Shown here piece by piece: positions 24,766 to 32,546 of a stretch of 64,000 nt of DNA. A program made the translations under genes and the position numbers. This stretch comes from Terriglobia bacterium (GTDB lineage Bacteria > Acidobacteriota > Terriglobia > Terriglobales > Acidobacteriaceae): assembly GCA_020073385.1 (NCBI GenBank), contig JAIQFH010000015.1, positions 1-64,000 on the forward strand, written 5' to 3'. Each line of letters starts with the position of its first letter. Position 1 is the first letter of the stretch. The notes under the pieces were generated by a model. That model searched no databases. It was given only the letters and a program-made list of their open reading frames with translations, and was not told the DNA's origin.

Positions 24766-24842
24766 ACCAAGCAAATGGGTACAAGTACCATTACCTTTGT
24801 GATCTTCGGTGAGAGGCAGGTATTCATTAGACTCTTTTCACT

Positions 24843-25178
24843 ATGAAGACCCGGATGCGGCAAGGCAGCCTTGTGGGTCTGCTGCTTGCTGCAGTAGTTG
24901 TCTTGCCGATCAGCGCCCAGGAACCCAGCGAAGGATCCAGAAAAGTTCTGGTTCAAACTCCTGCGGTATACCCCACACTAGCCCGTTCGATGAATATCCA
25001 TGGGACGGTGAAGCTTCAGGCTCAAGTCGCACCCAACGGCACAGTCAAGAAAGTCGACATTATGGGGGGCCATCCACTGCTGACCCAGAGCGCGGTTACG
25101 GCCGTGGGACACTGGAAGTTTGAGCCCGCACCGCACGAAACCAAGGAAGCGATAGAAATAAAGTTCGATCCCAAATAA
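24843..25178 (+). CDS. Short TonB C-terminal domain protein
   Basis: A 111-residue exported protein: signal peptide MRQGSLVGLLLAAVVVLPISAQ, then a single TonB C-terminal domain (YPTLARSMNIHGTVKLQAQVAPNGTVKKVDIMGGHPLLTQSAVTAVGHWKFEP). It lacks the long proline-rich spanning region of classical TonB, and its N-terminal segment appears cleavable. Such mini TonB-domain proteins are abundant in Acidobacteriota. Its energy-transducing role is uncertain; it could act periplasmically. It stands alone, pointing toward rlpA on the other strand. Confidence 0.8.
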   Translation: MKTRMRQGSLVGLLLAAVVVLPISAQEPSEGSRKVLVQTPAVYPTLARSMNIHGTVKLQAQVAPNGTVKKVDIMGGHPLLTQSAVTAVGHWKFEPAPHETKEAIEIKFDPK

Positions 25179-25266
25179 TCTCGGCCGGCCCTTTCTGAAT
25201 CGTCCTCGGTTGGGACATCGATTACGATCAAAAGCGCTCTGCGCGAACATCGTTTACATTGAGCGA

Positions 25267-26094
25267 TCAGTCTAATCGCACCAGGAAAACGGCGCCTTCG
25301 GGAGTCGTGGTTTCGGCTGCGAGTTTCTGGGCGCGATCGCGGTCGTCATCGAGTACGCGGATGCGAATCCACCAATCCCCAGCTGGGCTCTTGAAGCGCA
25401 GCACTTTGGCGGTGTGATAGCGGCGCGTGAGATGATCTGCGAGTTTGGTCGCGGCTTTTTCATCGGGCATGCCGCCAATCTGCACGGCCCACTTTCCCGA
25501 CGATGCGGCTTGGGCTCCAGATTCCATTAACTCTACCTTTACCTCGGCGATGCCCGGCTGCCAGACGTCGACCTTGTGCGCGGCGGCAAGGGAAAGATCG
25601 ACAATGCGTCCGGGGATGAAGGGGCCGCGGTCGGTGATGCGGACCAGCGCCGTACTGCCGGTTTTCACGTTGGTGACGCGCACAATCGAGCCGAGCGGGA
25701 AGGTGCGGTGGGCGGCCGTCATGGCGTGCATGTTGTAGACCTCGCCGTTCGATCCGCGGCGGTTGTGATAGGGCGGTCCGTACCAACTGGCGAGGCCGGT
25801 CTGGGTTTCAATCGGCTTGGCGCCGGGAGGGATCACGGGCTCGGCGAGGTCGGCATCTTCCGCGGGCTTTGATGGAATGGCGCTCTCAGCGGGCTTCGTC
25901 GACTTGGGGACCGGTTGCGAAGGCGATGGCACTTCGGTCGCTGACGCCGGGGGCGGAGGTGGGGGCACATTCACGCGCGCCTGCTTGGGATGGCCGCAGG
26001 AGCTTAGTAGAAGCACCGCGATCAACACGACAATGAGCATAACTATGCTGACGAAGTGGGCGCGGGGCAGAACTGGGTCCGAGGTAGTCGACAC
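25267..26094 (-). CDS. rlpA: RlpA-like lipoprotein with SPOR domain
   Basis: Predicted septal-ring lytic transglycosylase of the RlpA family, about 275 residues. A hydrophobic segment and lipobox LLLSSC mark it as a lipoprotein; a proline-rich linker follows (VNVPPPPPPASATEVPSPSQP). The double-psi beta-barrel domain has TGLASWYGPPYHNRRGSNGEVYNMHAMTAAHRTFPLGSIVRVTNVKTGS and VRITDRGPFIPGRIVDLS, including the catalytic aspartate in TDRGP. The C-terminus (about residues 200-275) is a SPOR domain that binds denuded glycan (WAVQIGGMPDEKAATKLADHL). The GTG at 26094 overlaps the stop of the gene upstream by one base, suggesting translational coupling; an ATG at 26040 would give a shorter N-region. 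Confidence 0.85.
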   Translation of the reverse strand: MSTTSDPVLPRAHFVSIVMLIVVLIAVLLLSSCGHPKQARVNVPPPPPPASATEVPSPSQPVPKSTKPAESAIPSKPAEDADLAEPVIPPGAKPIETQTGLASWYGPPYHNRRGSNGEVYNMHAMTAAHRTFPLGSIVRVTNVKTGSTALVRITDRGPFIPGRIVDLSLAAAHKVDVWQPGIAEVKVELMESGAQAASSGKWAVQIGGMPDEKAATKLADHLTRRYHTAKVLRFKSPAGDWWIRIRVLDDDRDRAQKLAAETTTPEGAVFLVRLD

Positions 26095-26321
26095 TATTTG
26101 GGCTGAGTCGGGTGTTGCTCCATGTAGTCGGCGAATTCCGCCAATTTTTGGGACGCGGTGCGCAGGGCGCGAGTGGAGTGCGTCCGCACGGCGGGAACGA
26201 CCTCGTCGTTCAGGTACTTGATGAATTCCGGGATTTCTTTTTCCAGGCGCTCGGCGGCTTCGTTGATGGTTTGACTGACGCGCGTCGACGCGTCTTCCAC
26301 CTTGCGGTTGAAGTCGTTCAT
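26094..26321 (-). CDS. Small hypothetical helical protein upstream of rlpA
   Basis: A 75-residue protein (MNDFNRKVEDASTRVSQTINEAAERLEKEIPEF...) predicted wholly helical with charged heptads. The start at 26321 has AGGAG six bases upstream. Its TAG stop overlaps the GTG start of rlpA by one base (TAGTG), so the two are likely translated together. I do not recognise the family; the amphipathic helix pattern suggests an envelope- or DNA-associated small protein, which is only a guess. Confidence 0.7.
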   Translation of the reverse strand: MNDFNRKVEDASTRVSQTINEAAERLEKEIPEFIKYLNDEVVPAVRTHSTRALRTASQKLAEFADYMEQHPTQPK

Positions 26322-26482
26322 GACACTCCTCGTGATGACTGGGCGTGAATGGGTCCACGCAATACTGCGGATGCCAGGCGAGGCTATTATTTCGTGCCCG
26401 GGAGTCTGGGTCAATGATAACTGCTGATGCTGGAGGGTTCTGGGAATCCGATTTGTCCCTGAGATAGAATGCGGGTTTCGCG

Positions 26483-27520
26483 ATGAAGCCCTCTCCAAGC
26501 CCCCACGTCAAACTCAGCGTGAAAGACTTTCAAAATAAGATGCTGGCCTGGTATGACGTTCACGCGCGCGATCTGCCATGGCGGGAGAGCCGCGATCCGT
26601 ACCGGGTGTGGGTGTCGGAAATCATGCTGCAGCAGACGCGGGTGGCTGCGGTCATTGAGCATTATCACGAATTCCTGCGGCGATTTCCTACAGTGAATAA
26701 ATTGGCGGCGGCCCGGGAAGCGTCCGTGCTGGCGGCGTGGAGCGGCCTGGGATACTACCGGCGGGCGAGAATGCTGCATGCGGCGGCGAAGGTGGTGGCA
26801 CGCGAACGGGAGGGTAGGTTTCCAAAAACGGCGGACGACTGGCGGACTTTGCCGGGCGTGGGACGCTACACTGCGGCGGCAGTTGCCAGCATCGCGTTTG
26901 GGGAACCAGTGGCCGTTGTAGATGGCAATGTGGAACGCGTGCTACAGCGGATCGCTGGGAGGACGATTTCAGGAGAGCAGATATGGCAACAGGCCGAGAA
27001 CCTGCTCGATCGCAACCGTCCGGGAGATTTCAATCAGGCGATGATGGAACTCGGGGCGACCGTGTGCATGCCCCGGGCGCCAGCGTGCTTGACGTGTCCG
27101 CTGGTGGAATTGTGCGCGACCCGTGGTGAGCTTGCAGGCGCGGAAAAGAAATCCAGGCCGCGAAAGCGCGAGATTCACTACGCGCTTGACCGGCGGAATG
27201 GGTCAGTGTTCCTGACTAAGAGGCCCGCGGATATTCGGCTCATGGCGGGGATGTGGGAGTTGCCGGAGATTTCACGTCCGGAGGATTACGGTGAACCGTT
27301 CCTCACGGTAAAACACTCCATCACGGTGACCGATTACACGGTGCACGTCTGGGCGGTGACCGCACCGCTCAAAGGGGAATGGTGCGCCATCGATCGGTTG
27401 CCGAGGCTTGCGTTAACGGGACTGGCAAGGAAAATCCTTCGGAAAAGCGGGATAATCCCCGCATCCACAACGGGTGTCGAGTCATCTAGAAGTGGAGGGC
27501 GCAGGTTAAGCGCTCGCTGA
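26483..27520 (+). CDS. mutY: A/G-specific adenine DNA glycosylase
   Basis: Base-excision-repair glycosylase that removes adenine mispaired with 8-oxoguanine; 345 residues. The helix-hairpin-helix region reads LPGVGRYTAAAVASIAFGEPVAVVDGNV with the catalytic aspartate in VVDGNV. The early acidic residue lies in WVSEIMLQQTRVAAV. The four iron-sulfur cysteines appear as C-x6-C-x2-C-x5-C (CMPRAPACLTCPLVELC). The C-terminal NUDIX-like 8-oxoguanine recognition domain is short and ends in a basic tail. It is divergent from the rlpA pair and is followed closely (22 bp) by a redoxin gene. Confidence 0.93.
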   Translation: MKPSPSPHVKLSVKDFQNKMLAWYDVHARDLPWRESRDPYRVWVSEIMLQQTRVAAVIEHYHEFLRRFPTVNKLAAAREASVLAAWSGLGYYRRARMLHAAAKVVAREREGRFPKTADDWRTLPGVGRYTAAAVASIAFGEPVAVVDGNVERVLQRIAGRTISGEQIWQQAENLLDRNRPGDFNQAMMELGATVCMPRAPACLTCPLVELCATRGELAGAEKKSRPRKREIHYALDRRNGSVFLTKRPADIRLMAGMWELPEISRPEDYGEPFLTVKHSITVTDYTVHVWAVTAPLKGEWCAIDRLPRLALTGLARKILRKSGIIPASTTGVESSRSGGRRLSAR

Positions 27521-27542
27521 TCGCGATTTTGGAGGACTGGAG

Positions 27543-28040
27543 ATGGCGGCTCTGGCAACTGGTGCAAAGGCTCCGGAATTTGAGCTGAAAACGTTGGACG
27601 GCAAGAGATTCTCGTTGAGCGAGCAATTGGCTAAAGGGCCCGTGGTGCTGGCCTTCTTCAAGGTCTCATGTCCGACGTGCCAGTATGCGATGCCGTTCCT
27701 GGAAAGGCTTTATAAGGCCTACAAAGACAAGGGTGTCACGCTGGTCGGCGTTTCGCAGAACGATGCCAAGGAAACCGCGGCATTCTGTAAGGATTTTGGC
27801 GTGACCTTCCCCATGCTGCTCGACGATATCCGCACGTATCCCGTGTCGAATGCTTACGGCTTGACCAATGTGCCGACGGTCTTCTGGATCGTGGAGGACG
27901 GTGAAATCGAACTCTCGAGCGTGGGATGGGTGAAGGCTGACTTCGAACTGATTAATCGCAAGATGGCTGAAGCCGGGAAAATCGCGGCGGCGGCCGTGTT
28001 CAAGTCTGGGGAAGACGTGCGGGACTTCCGCGCTGGTTGA
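27543..28040 (+). CDS. TlpA/AhpC-type redoxin
   Basis: A 165-residue thioredoxin-fold protein: G-KAPEFELKTLDGKRFSLSEQLAKGPVVLAFFKVSCPTCQYAMPFLERLYKAY. The CPTC motif at the fold's active-site position makes it a thiol-disulfide oxidoreductase or peroxiredoxin-like enzyme. The cis-proline lies in NVPTVFWI. There is no signal peptide, so it should be cytoplasmic. The GGAGG before the ATG is strong. It lies 22 bp downstream of mutY and may form an oxidative-damage-related transcription unit with it. Confidence 0.85.
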   Translation: MAALATGAKAPEFELKTLDGKRFSLSEQLAKGPVVLAFFKVSCPTCQYAMPFLERLYKAYKDKGVTLVGVSQNDAKETAAFCKDFGVTFPMLLDDIRTYPVSNAYGLTNVPTVFWIVEDGEIELSSVGWVKADFELINRKMAEAGKIAAAAVFKSGEDVRDFRAG

Positions 28041-28303
28041 GGGTCGAAAAACTAGCGCCGGGCTGGCGCTTCCTTCAAGAGCAAGACTTACCACAGAGGG
28101 CACTGAGGATCACGGGGGTACTTCCACCGCTCTTCCGGGCCTCGGATAAGCGCTGGATTCCAAGGGTGGGGTGCACTCTCGTGCACCACTGTGTGCCACT
28201 TCTCCTACAACCCGGGGTAGGCCGTCCATTACAATTTCCTCCAGAACTTCAGAAAAATGTTGGACTTCCAGCGGGCGCCGCTTTGTTGGGGGAGAGACCT
28301 ATC
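28041..28303. other. Spacer with CCACAGAG repeat, no gene recognised
   Basis: The 263 bases between the redoxin and the M28 peptidase are open in one frame but look non-coding: a short ACCACAGAGGGCACTGAGGA unit (28090-28110), a GCGCCGGGCTGGCGC palindrome (28053-28067) that may end the redoxin transcript, and a short GGGTGGGGTGCACTCTCGTG stretch. Confidence 0.5.
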
Positions 28304-29995
28304 ATGCAAGGAATAGCCAGAGTCACTTCGGCGTGTCTGATGGTGTGCGCAAGTCTGCTCGTGTGGGCTGAGAGTGGGGCAGGCGCGGGCGGATCCAAAG
28401 CGCCTTCGGTCCGCCTTCCTGGGGCGGCTTTTGTGGCGCTGGAAACGATTAATCCTGACCATATCCGCTGGCACGTGCGCTATCTGTCGCACGATCTGCT
28501 GGAGGGACGCGGCACGGGGCAGCGTGGGGGCGATCTCGCGGCAGAGTACATTGCGACGCAGTTTGCCGAATATGGTCTCAAACCGGCAGGGGATCATGGG
28601 ACTTACATGCAGAAAGTTCCCCTGGTCGGAATCACGACGTTGCCTGAGACCCAGTTCTCCCTGATCCCCAAACAGGGCGAAACCATGAATCTGAAGCCGC
28701 TGGATGAGTATGTCGCCTACGACCAGAGCCAGCAGGCACAGTCGGATGTCGACGCTGAGGTCGTGTTCGTGGGATACGGAATCGAGGCGCCCGAGTACAA
28801 CTGGGACGACTACAAGGGTGCGGATGTCCGCGGGAAGGTGCTGCTGATGCTGGTGAATGAGCCGCCGTCGGACGATGCGAAATTCTTCAAAGGCAAGGCG
28901 CTTACCTACTACGGCCGCTGGACCTACAAGTACGAAGAGGGGCTGCGCAAGGGTGCGGTGGGAGTGATCCTGATTCATCAGACGCAGATGGCGAGTTATC
29001 CGTGGGAAGTCGTGCGGAACTCGAACTCCGGAGAGAAATCGTTCTTAAAGGCGGAAGGGCCGGCGTTGAAAGTCGCGTCATGGATTCATCTGGATGTGGC
29101 GAGTCGGCTGGCCTCGGCGTCTGGAATGAGTCTGGACAAGCTGATGACATCGGCGCAGTCGCGTGATTTTCATCCAGTAAATCTTGGTGCGCGATTGAAG
29201 GCGCACATAGTCAGCAAGGTCCGGAAGTTCGAATCGAACAATGTGCTGGCGATACTGCCCGGATCAGACCGCAAAGTCGCCGATGAAGCCGTGATGTATA
29301 CGGCGCATTACGATCATTTCGGCATTCGTTCAGACATGCCGGGAGACAACATCTTCAACGGAGCCGATGACAACGCCACCGGTTGCGGCATTCTTCTGGA
29401 AGTAGCGCGGGCCTTTGGGATCGCTGCCGCAAAGCCGCGGCGATCGATTTTGTTCGCCGCTGTCACGGCTGAGGAGCAGGGACTGCTCGGGTCAGAGTAT
29501 CTGGGGAAGCATCCGCCGATCGCGGCAGGGAAGGTCTCGCTCGATCTGAACTATGACGATGTAAAGCCGCTGGGCGCGCCGGAGGAAGTGCAGGTAGCGG
29601 GTGCGGAGCGGACGAGTTTCTACCCAATGGTGGATGCTACGGCCAAGGAATTCCGGCTGGCGATTCGGGCGGACGCGCGGCCCGAGGCGGGCCACTTCTA
29701 TCGCTCCGATCACTTCAGCCTGGCGAGGGTGGGGATTCCGTCTTTCTCGATTAACGAGGGAATGAAGTTTAAGGGGCATCCAGAATCGTGGGGACTGGAC
29801 CAGGAAAAGGAGTACGTCGACAAGCACTACCACCAACCCAGCGACGAATATCGCCCGGAGATGGATTTTGTCGGGGACTCGGCGATGGCTAGGTTCGGAT
29901 TTGCTCTGGGGTGGGAGGCCGCGAGTCTGCCGAAGCTGATCGGTTGGCAGAAGGGCGACGAGTTTGAAGCGGCCCGGGTCAAGAGCCAGCGGTAG
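28304..29995 (+). CDS. Secreted M28 family zinc aminopeptidase with PA domain
   Basis: About 563 residues. A signal peptide (MQGIARVTSACLMVCASLLVWA) precedes a body with an inserted PA-type domain (about residues 130-270, VVFVGYGIEAPEYNWDDYKGADVRGKVLLMLV). The di-zinc site is given by YTAHYDHFG (His, Asp), NGADDNATG, AVTAEEQGLLGS (catalytic and ligand glutamates), NYDDVK and the late HYHQPSDEY histidine, all in family order. The ATG at 28304 follows GGGGGAG; in-frame upstream sequence (28037-28303) encodes no family sequence and includes a CCACAGAG repeat, so it is excluded. Confidence 0.92.
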   Translation: MQGIARVTSACLMVCASLLVWAESGAGAGGSKAPSVRLPGAAFVALETINPDHIRWHVRYLSHDLLEGRGTGQRGGDLAAEYIATQFAEYGLKPAGDHGTYMQKVPLVGITTLPETQFSLIPKQGETMNLKPLDEYVAYDQSQQAQSDVDAEVVFVGYGIEAPEYNWDDYKGADVRGKVLLMLVNEPPSDDAKFFKGKALTYYGRWTYKYEEGLRKGAVGVILIHQTQMASYPWEVVRNSNSGEKSFLKAEGPALKVASWIHLDVASRLASASGMSLDKLMTSAQSRDFHPVNLGARLKAHIVSKVRKFESNNVLAILPGSDRKVADEAVMYTAHYDHFGIRSDMPGDNIFNGADDNATGCGILLEVARAFGIAAAKPRRSILFAAVTAEEQGLLGSEYLGKHPPIAAGKVSLDLNYDDVKPLGAPEEVQVAGAERTSFYPMVDATAKEFRLAIRADARPEAGHFYRSDHFSLARVGIPSFSINEGMKFKGHPESWGLDQEKEYVDKHYHQPSDEYRPEMDFVGDSAMARFGFALGWEAASLPKLIGWQKGDEFEAARVKSQR

Positions 29996-30116
29996 GCTGT
30001 ACCTAGTAGTCGTTGGGCAGAGGAATTTTCTCCGATTCCCGCTTGGGGGCGCCTTCCGACCCCGGGAATTGCCGTGTGATATCAGTCCACTTTGATTCCA
30101 GACAACTTAGGTGCCC

Positions 30117-30130
30117 GTAACCTAGGTAAC
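30117..30130. promoter_or_regulatory. Palindromic ACCTAGGT operator-like site
   Basis: GTAACCTAGGTAAC, nearly a perfect palindrome around ACCTAGGT, 77 bases before the cyclase-like gene. A close copy, GTGACCTAGGTAAC, lies at 54711-54724, 28 bases upstream of the cpaE-like gene. It may be a shared regulator site; chance cannot be excluded. Confidence 0.3.
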
Positions 30131-30207
30131 TTTCGCCCTCTTCCTCGTCCTGCTAGCCTCGATATGTAGGTTTGTAATCAGCAACTTCCGAATCGAATCC
30201 TGCTAGG

Positions 30208-32445
30208 ATGCCGAGAATACCTATTTTTCGCCTGGGTGGAGCGCCGGAGAAGCCGGGACTGCCCAATCTGTCGGCGTCGACACCCTTTGTGTCGCTGGAA
30301 GGGCTGACAGTTGGGGTCGACAACCTGCGCCACGATGTGTTGCTCAGTGCGAAGTTTGTCGAACTGGCTCGCGCGCAGATTGCGCGATTGATCGCGCGGC
30401 ACGGCGAATTGGAAGGGCTGCTGGGCGCAGAGGCTCCGCAGGCGGCGCAGGGGCCATCCTGGCTTCGAAGCCAACTGGGAAAGCCCTTGCGGCCCAAGAA
30501 CGATCCCGGGGAATGGAAATCGGCGCTGACCGAGTTGCAGGTCGCATCGCTCAACCGCGCAAAAAAAGAATTCAAGCTTTCCGTCGATCTGTTGGCCCGC
30601 CTGGCGGTGACAAAGTTCCTGCGGGCGGAAATGAACCAGCAGTTCGCGCAGGTGTTGGAGCGTTGCCGGGTCCTGCTGAAGAGCTACGACAACACTCGCC
30701 AGCAGCGGGCACACGAGTATCGCGAGAAGGTTGCATCATTCCAGGTACGGAAGAAGATCATTCTGCGCAGAACGGGGCAGGAGATCTTTGAAACGCTACG
30801 CGAAGTCGAGAAGAGCACCCTGGCGCGCACACGGCGATCCCTGTTCGGGGAGGAGACCTGCGGCGGCAGTTACTTTACCTATCCACTCTTCCTGAACCGG
30901 CTGTTGTTTTCTGAAGACGGGCGGGATGACTACCTGTGCGCAGAGCATTACGTCATGCTGGGGAATTGGGATCGCGATCCTGATCGCTACGGGCGCATGC
31001 GCGAGATCGTTTCTGGTTTTCTGCGTCTCCTGTATGGCGAGGAAACGAGCGTGGAAACGATTGATTCCTGGATGAACGTTCCGGAGAATGCCCGCGACCT
31101 GGTAGGCACGGGCACGCCGGAAGATTCCAGTGAGGGATTGGCGCAGCAGGAGAGGCTCGCTGCCTGGGTACGGTTGCTGGAAGACGAGCGGGTCATGGAA
31201 AACGTGATCGCTTCGTATCATGTGGTGCCGCTGCTCAGCGAGTACGCGCCGAGAATCAATCCACAGCAACTGAAGAATGCTCTGATCGACCGCACGGATT
31301 GTGACCGTGTGGAGCGCATGATCCAGGAGAGCGGCAAACTTTCGCCCAACAGCCTGTACACCGCCGTGGCGAAGGTGGCCAGTTGTCGCGGCGCGGAGCG
31401 CGCCAAAGTGGCGGCGCGGTTCCTCGCCGATTTCTTCCACTATCACCGGGATCTACGCCGGCTGGAAACCATCAACGCCGCGCTGGATTCCGTAAACCTT
31501 GTTGGGAACGAGCGACTGCAAGAACTGTCACGTGTGAACGGGACGCTTTACGAATTCTTGCTGCCTGAAGAACAGGGAGAGACTGACTCGGACCGCGTGC
31601 TGCGCCACGTGGTGCTCAAAGCCGATGTCCGCGACTCGACCCGTTTGACGCGGATGATGATGGAGAAGGGGCTCAATCCAGCATCGTACTTCAGCCTGAA
31701 CTTCTACGATCCGGTCAACAAGTTGCTCGACAAGTACGGGGCCCAGAAAGTCTTTCTGGAGGGCGATGCGATCATCCTGGCCATCCTCGAGAAAGAAGGA
31801 GAGCCATCGTTGTCCGTAAGCCGAATGTGCGTGCTGGCGCGGGAAATCATCGAAATCGTACGCGGTTACAACGAGTTGATGCAGCGCTCGGGCATGCCGC
31901 AATTGGAACTGGGCCTGGGGATTACCCTGCAGGAGTCGGCGCCGTTGTACCTGATGGATGGCGAACATCAGATCATGATTTCTGAGGCGCTGAACGAAAG
32001 CGACCGGCTTTCTTCCTGCAATAAGCGCGCGCGCAAGGTCATGGAACCGCAGGCCGGCCCGTTTCACGTCTATGCTTTTCAGGCGGCGGATGCCGATGCA
32101 GGTGGAAACCCTGAGGACGTTATCTTGAGCTTCAATTTGGGCGGAATTCGCATGAACGAGGTGGCATTCCGCAAGCTGCAGAAAGAGATTACGCTTGAGC
32201 CGTTAAAGGTGAGATTGCCTGCGTCGCTGGCCTCGTCCGACAAAGGGGAATACAAGCTGTACAGCGCCACTGTGCCGGTTGATCACGAGATCTTCCGCAA
32301 GATCGTGGTTCGTGAGAGCCGCATTCCTCGGATCGATGCGACCGACTTCTCCGTGAAGGGCTGGACTGAGCGGTCTTACTACGAAGTCTGTACCGATCCC
32401 GGGATTTACAACGCGCTGGAGAAGCGCAAAGGCGCAAGCGGATAG
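30208..32445 (+). CDS. Large protein with class III nucleotide-cyclase-like domain, function unknown
   Basis: A 745-residue soluble protein without signal peptide or membrane segment. The first 460 residues are mostly helical and unrecognised (a charged coiled-coil-like part about 130-220, EFKLSVDLLARLAVTKFLRAE). Residues about 468-610 resemble a class III adenylate/guanylate cyclase: HVVLKADVRDSTRLTRMM (Asp473), KYGAQKVFLEGDAIILAI (Asp520) and LELGLGITL. The two aspartates are 47 residues apart, close to the metal-binding pair of true cyclases. The purine-selecting lysine position reads Phe, so activity is uncertain. A further 120-residue domain follows. It is monocistronic, ending before two hairpins. 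Confidence 0.6.
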   Translation: MPRIPIFRLGGAPEKPGLPNLSASTPFVSLEGLTVGVDNLRHDVLLSAKFVELARAQIARLIARHGELEGLLGAEAPQAAQGPSWLRSQLGKPLRPKNDPGEWKSALTELQVASLNRAKKEFKLSVDLLARLAVTKFLRAEMNQQFAQVLERCRVLLKSYDNTRQQRAHEYREKVASFQVRKKIILRRTGQEIFETLREVEKSTLARTRRSLFGEETCGGSYFTYPLFLNRLLFSEDGRDDYLCAEHYVMLGNWDRDPDRYGRMREIVSGFLRLLYGEETSVETIDSWMNVPENARDLVGTGTPEDSSEGLAQQERLAAWVRLLEDERVMENVIASYHVVPLLSEYAPRINPQQLKNALIDRTDCDRVERMIQESGKLSPNSLYTAVAKVASCRGAERAKVAARFLADFFHYHRDLRRLETINAALDSVNLVGNERLQELSRVNGTLYEFLLPEEQGETDSDRVLRHVVLKADVRDSTRLTRMMMEKGLNPASYFSLNFYDPVNKLLDKYGAQKVFLEGDAIILAILEKEGEPSLSVSRMCVLAREIIEIVRGYNELMQRSGMPQLELGLGITLQESAPLYLMDGEHQIMISEALNESDRLSSCNKRARKVMEPQAGPFHVYAFQAADADAGGNPEDVILSFNLGGIRMNEVAFRKLQKEITLEPLKVRLPASLASSDKGEYKLYSATVPVDHEIFRKIVVRESRIPRIDATDFSVKGWTERSYYEVCTDPGIYNALEKRKGASG

Positions 32446-32469
32446 AACACTTCCCAGAATTCTCCGTAG

Positions 32470-32543
32470 AGACGTTGCCTGCAACGTCTTGCTCGCCGTC
32501 ATTCATGAACGGTGTCGACAGAGACGTAGCCAGCTACGTCTCT
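32470..32543. repeat. Two AGACGT hairpins between convergent genes
   Basis: AGACGTTGC (32470-32478) pairs with GCAACGTCT (32481-32489), and AGAGACGTAGC (32520-32530) pairs with GCTACGTCTCT (32533-32543), each with a two-base loop. The two share the AGACGT/ACGTCT outer stem but differ inside. They lie between the stops of convergent genes and may terminate both, though T tracts are missing. Confidence 0.75.
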
Positions 32544-32546
32544 AGG

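Noticed and set aside
26095-26511. A 414-codon version of the rlpA frame starting near 26511
   Set aside because: The extra part runs through the small 75-codon gene in another frame and through non-coding DNA; the lipobox and the overlapping GTG place the start at 26094.
28037-28303. N-terminal extension of the M28 peptidase
   Set aside because: The translation is unlike the family, includes a dispersed repeat and precedes a good signal peptide with its own ribosome site.
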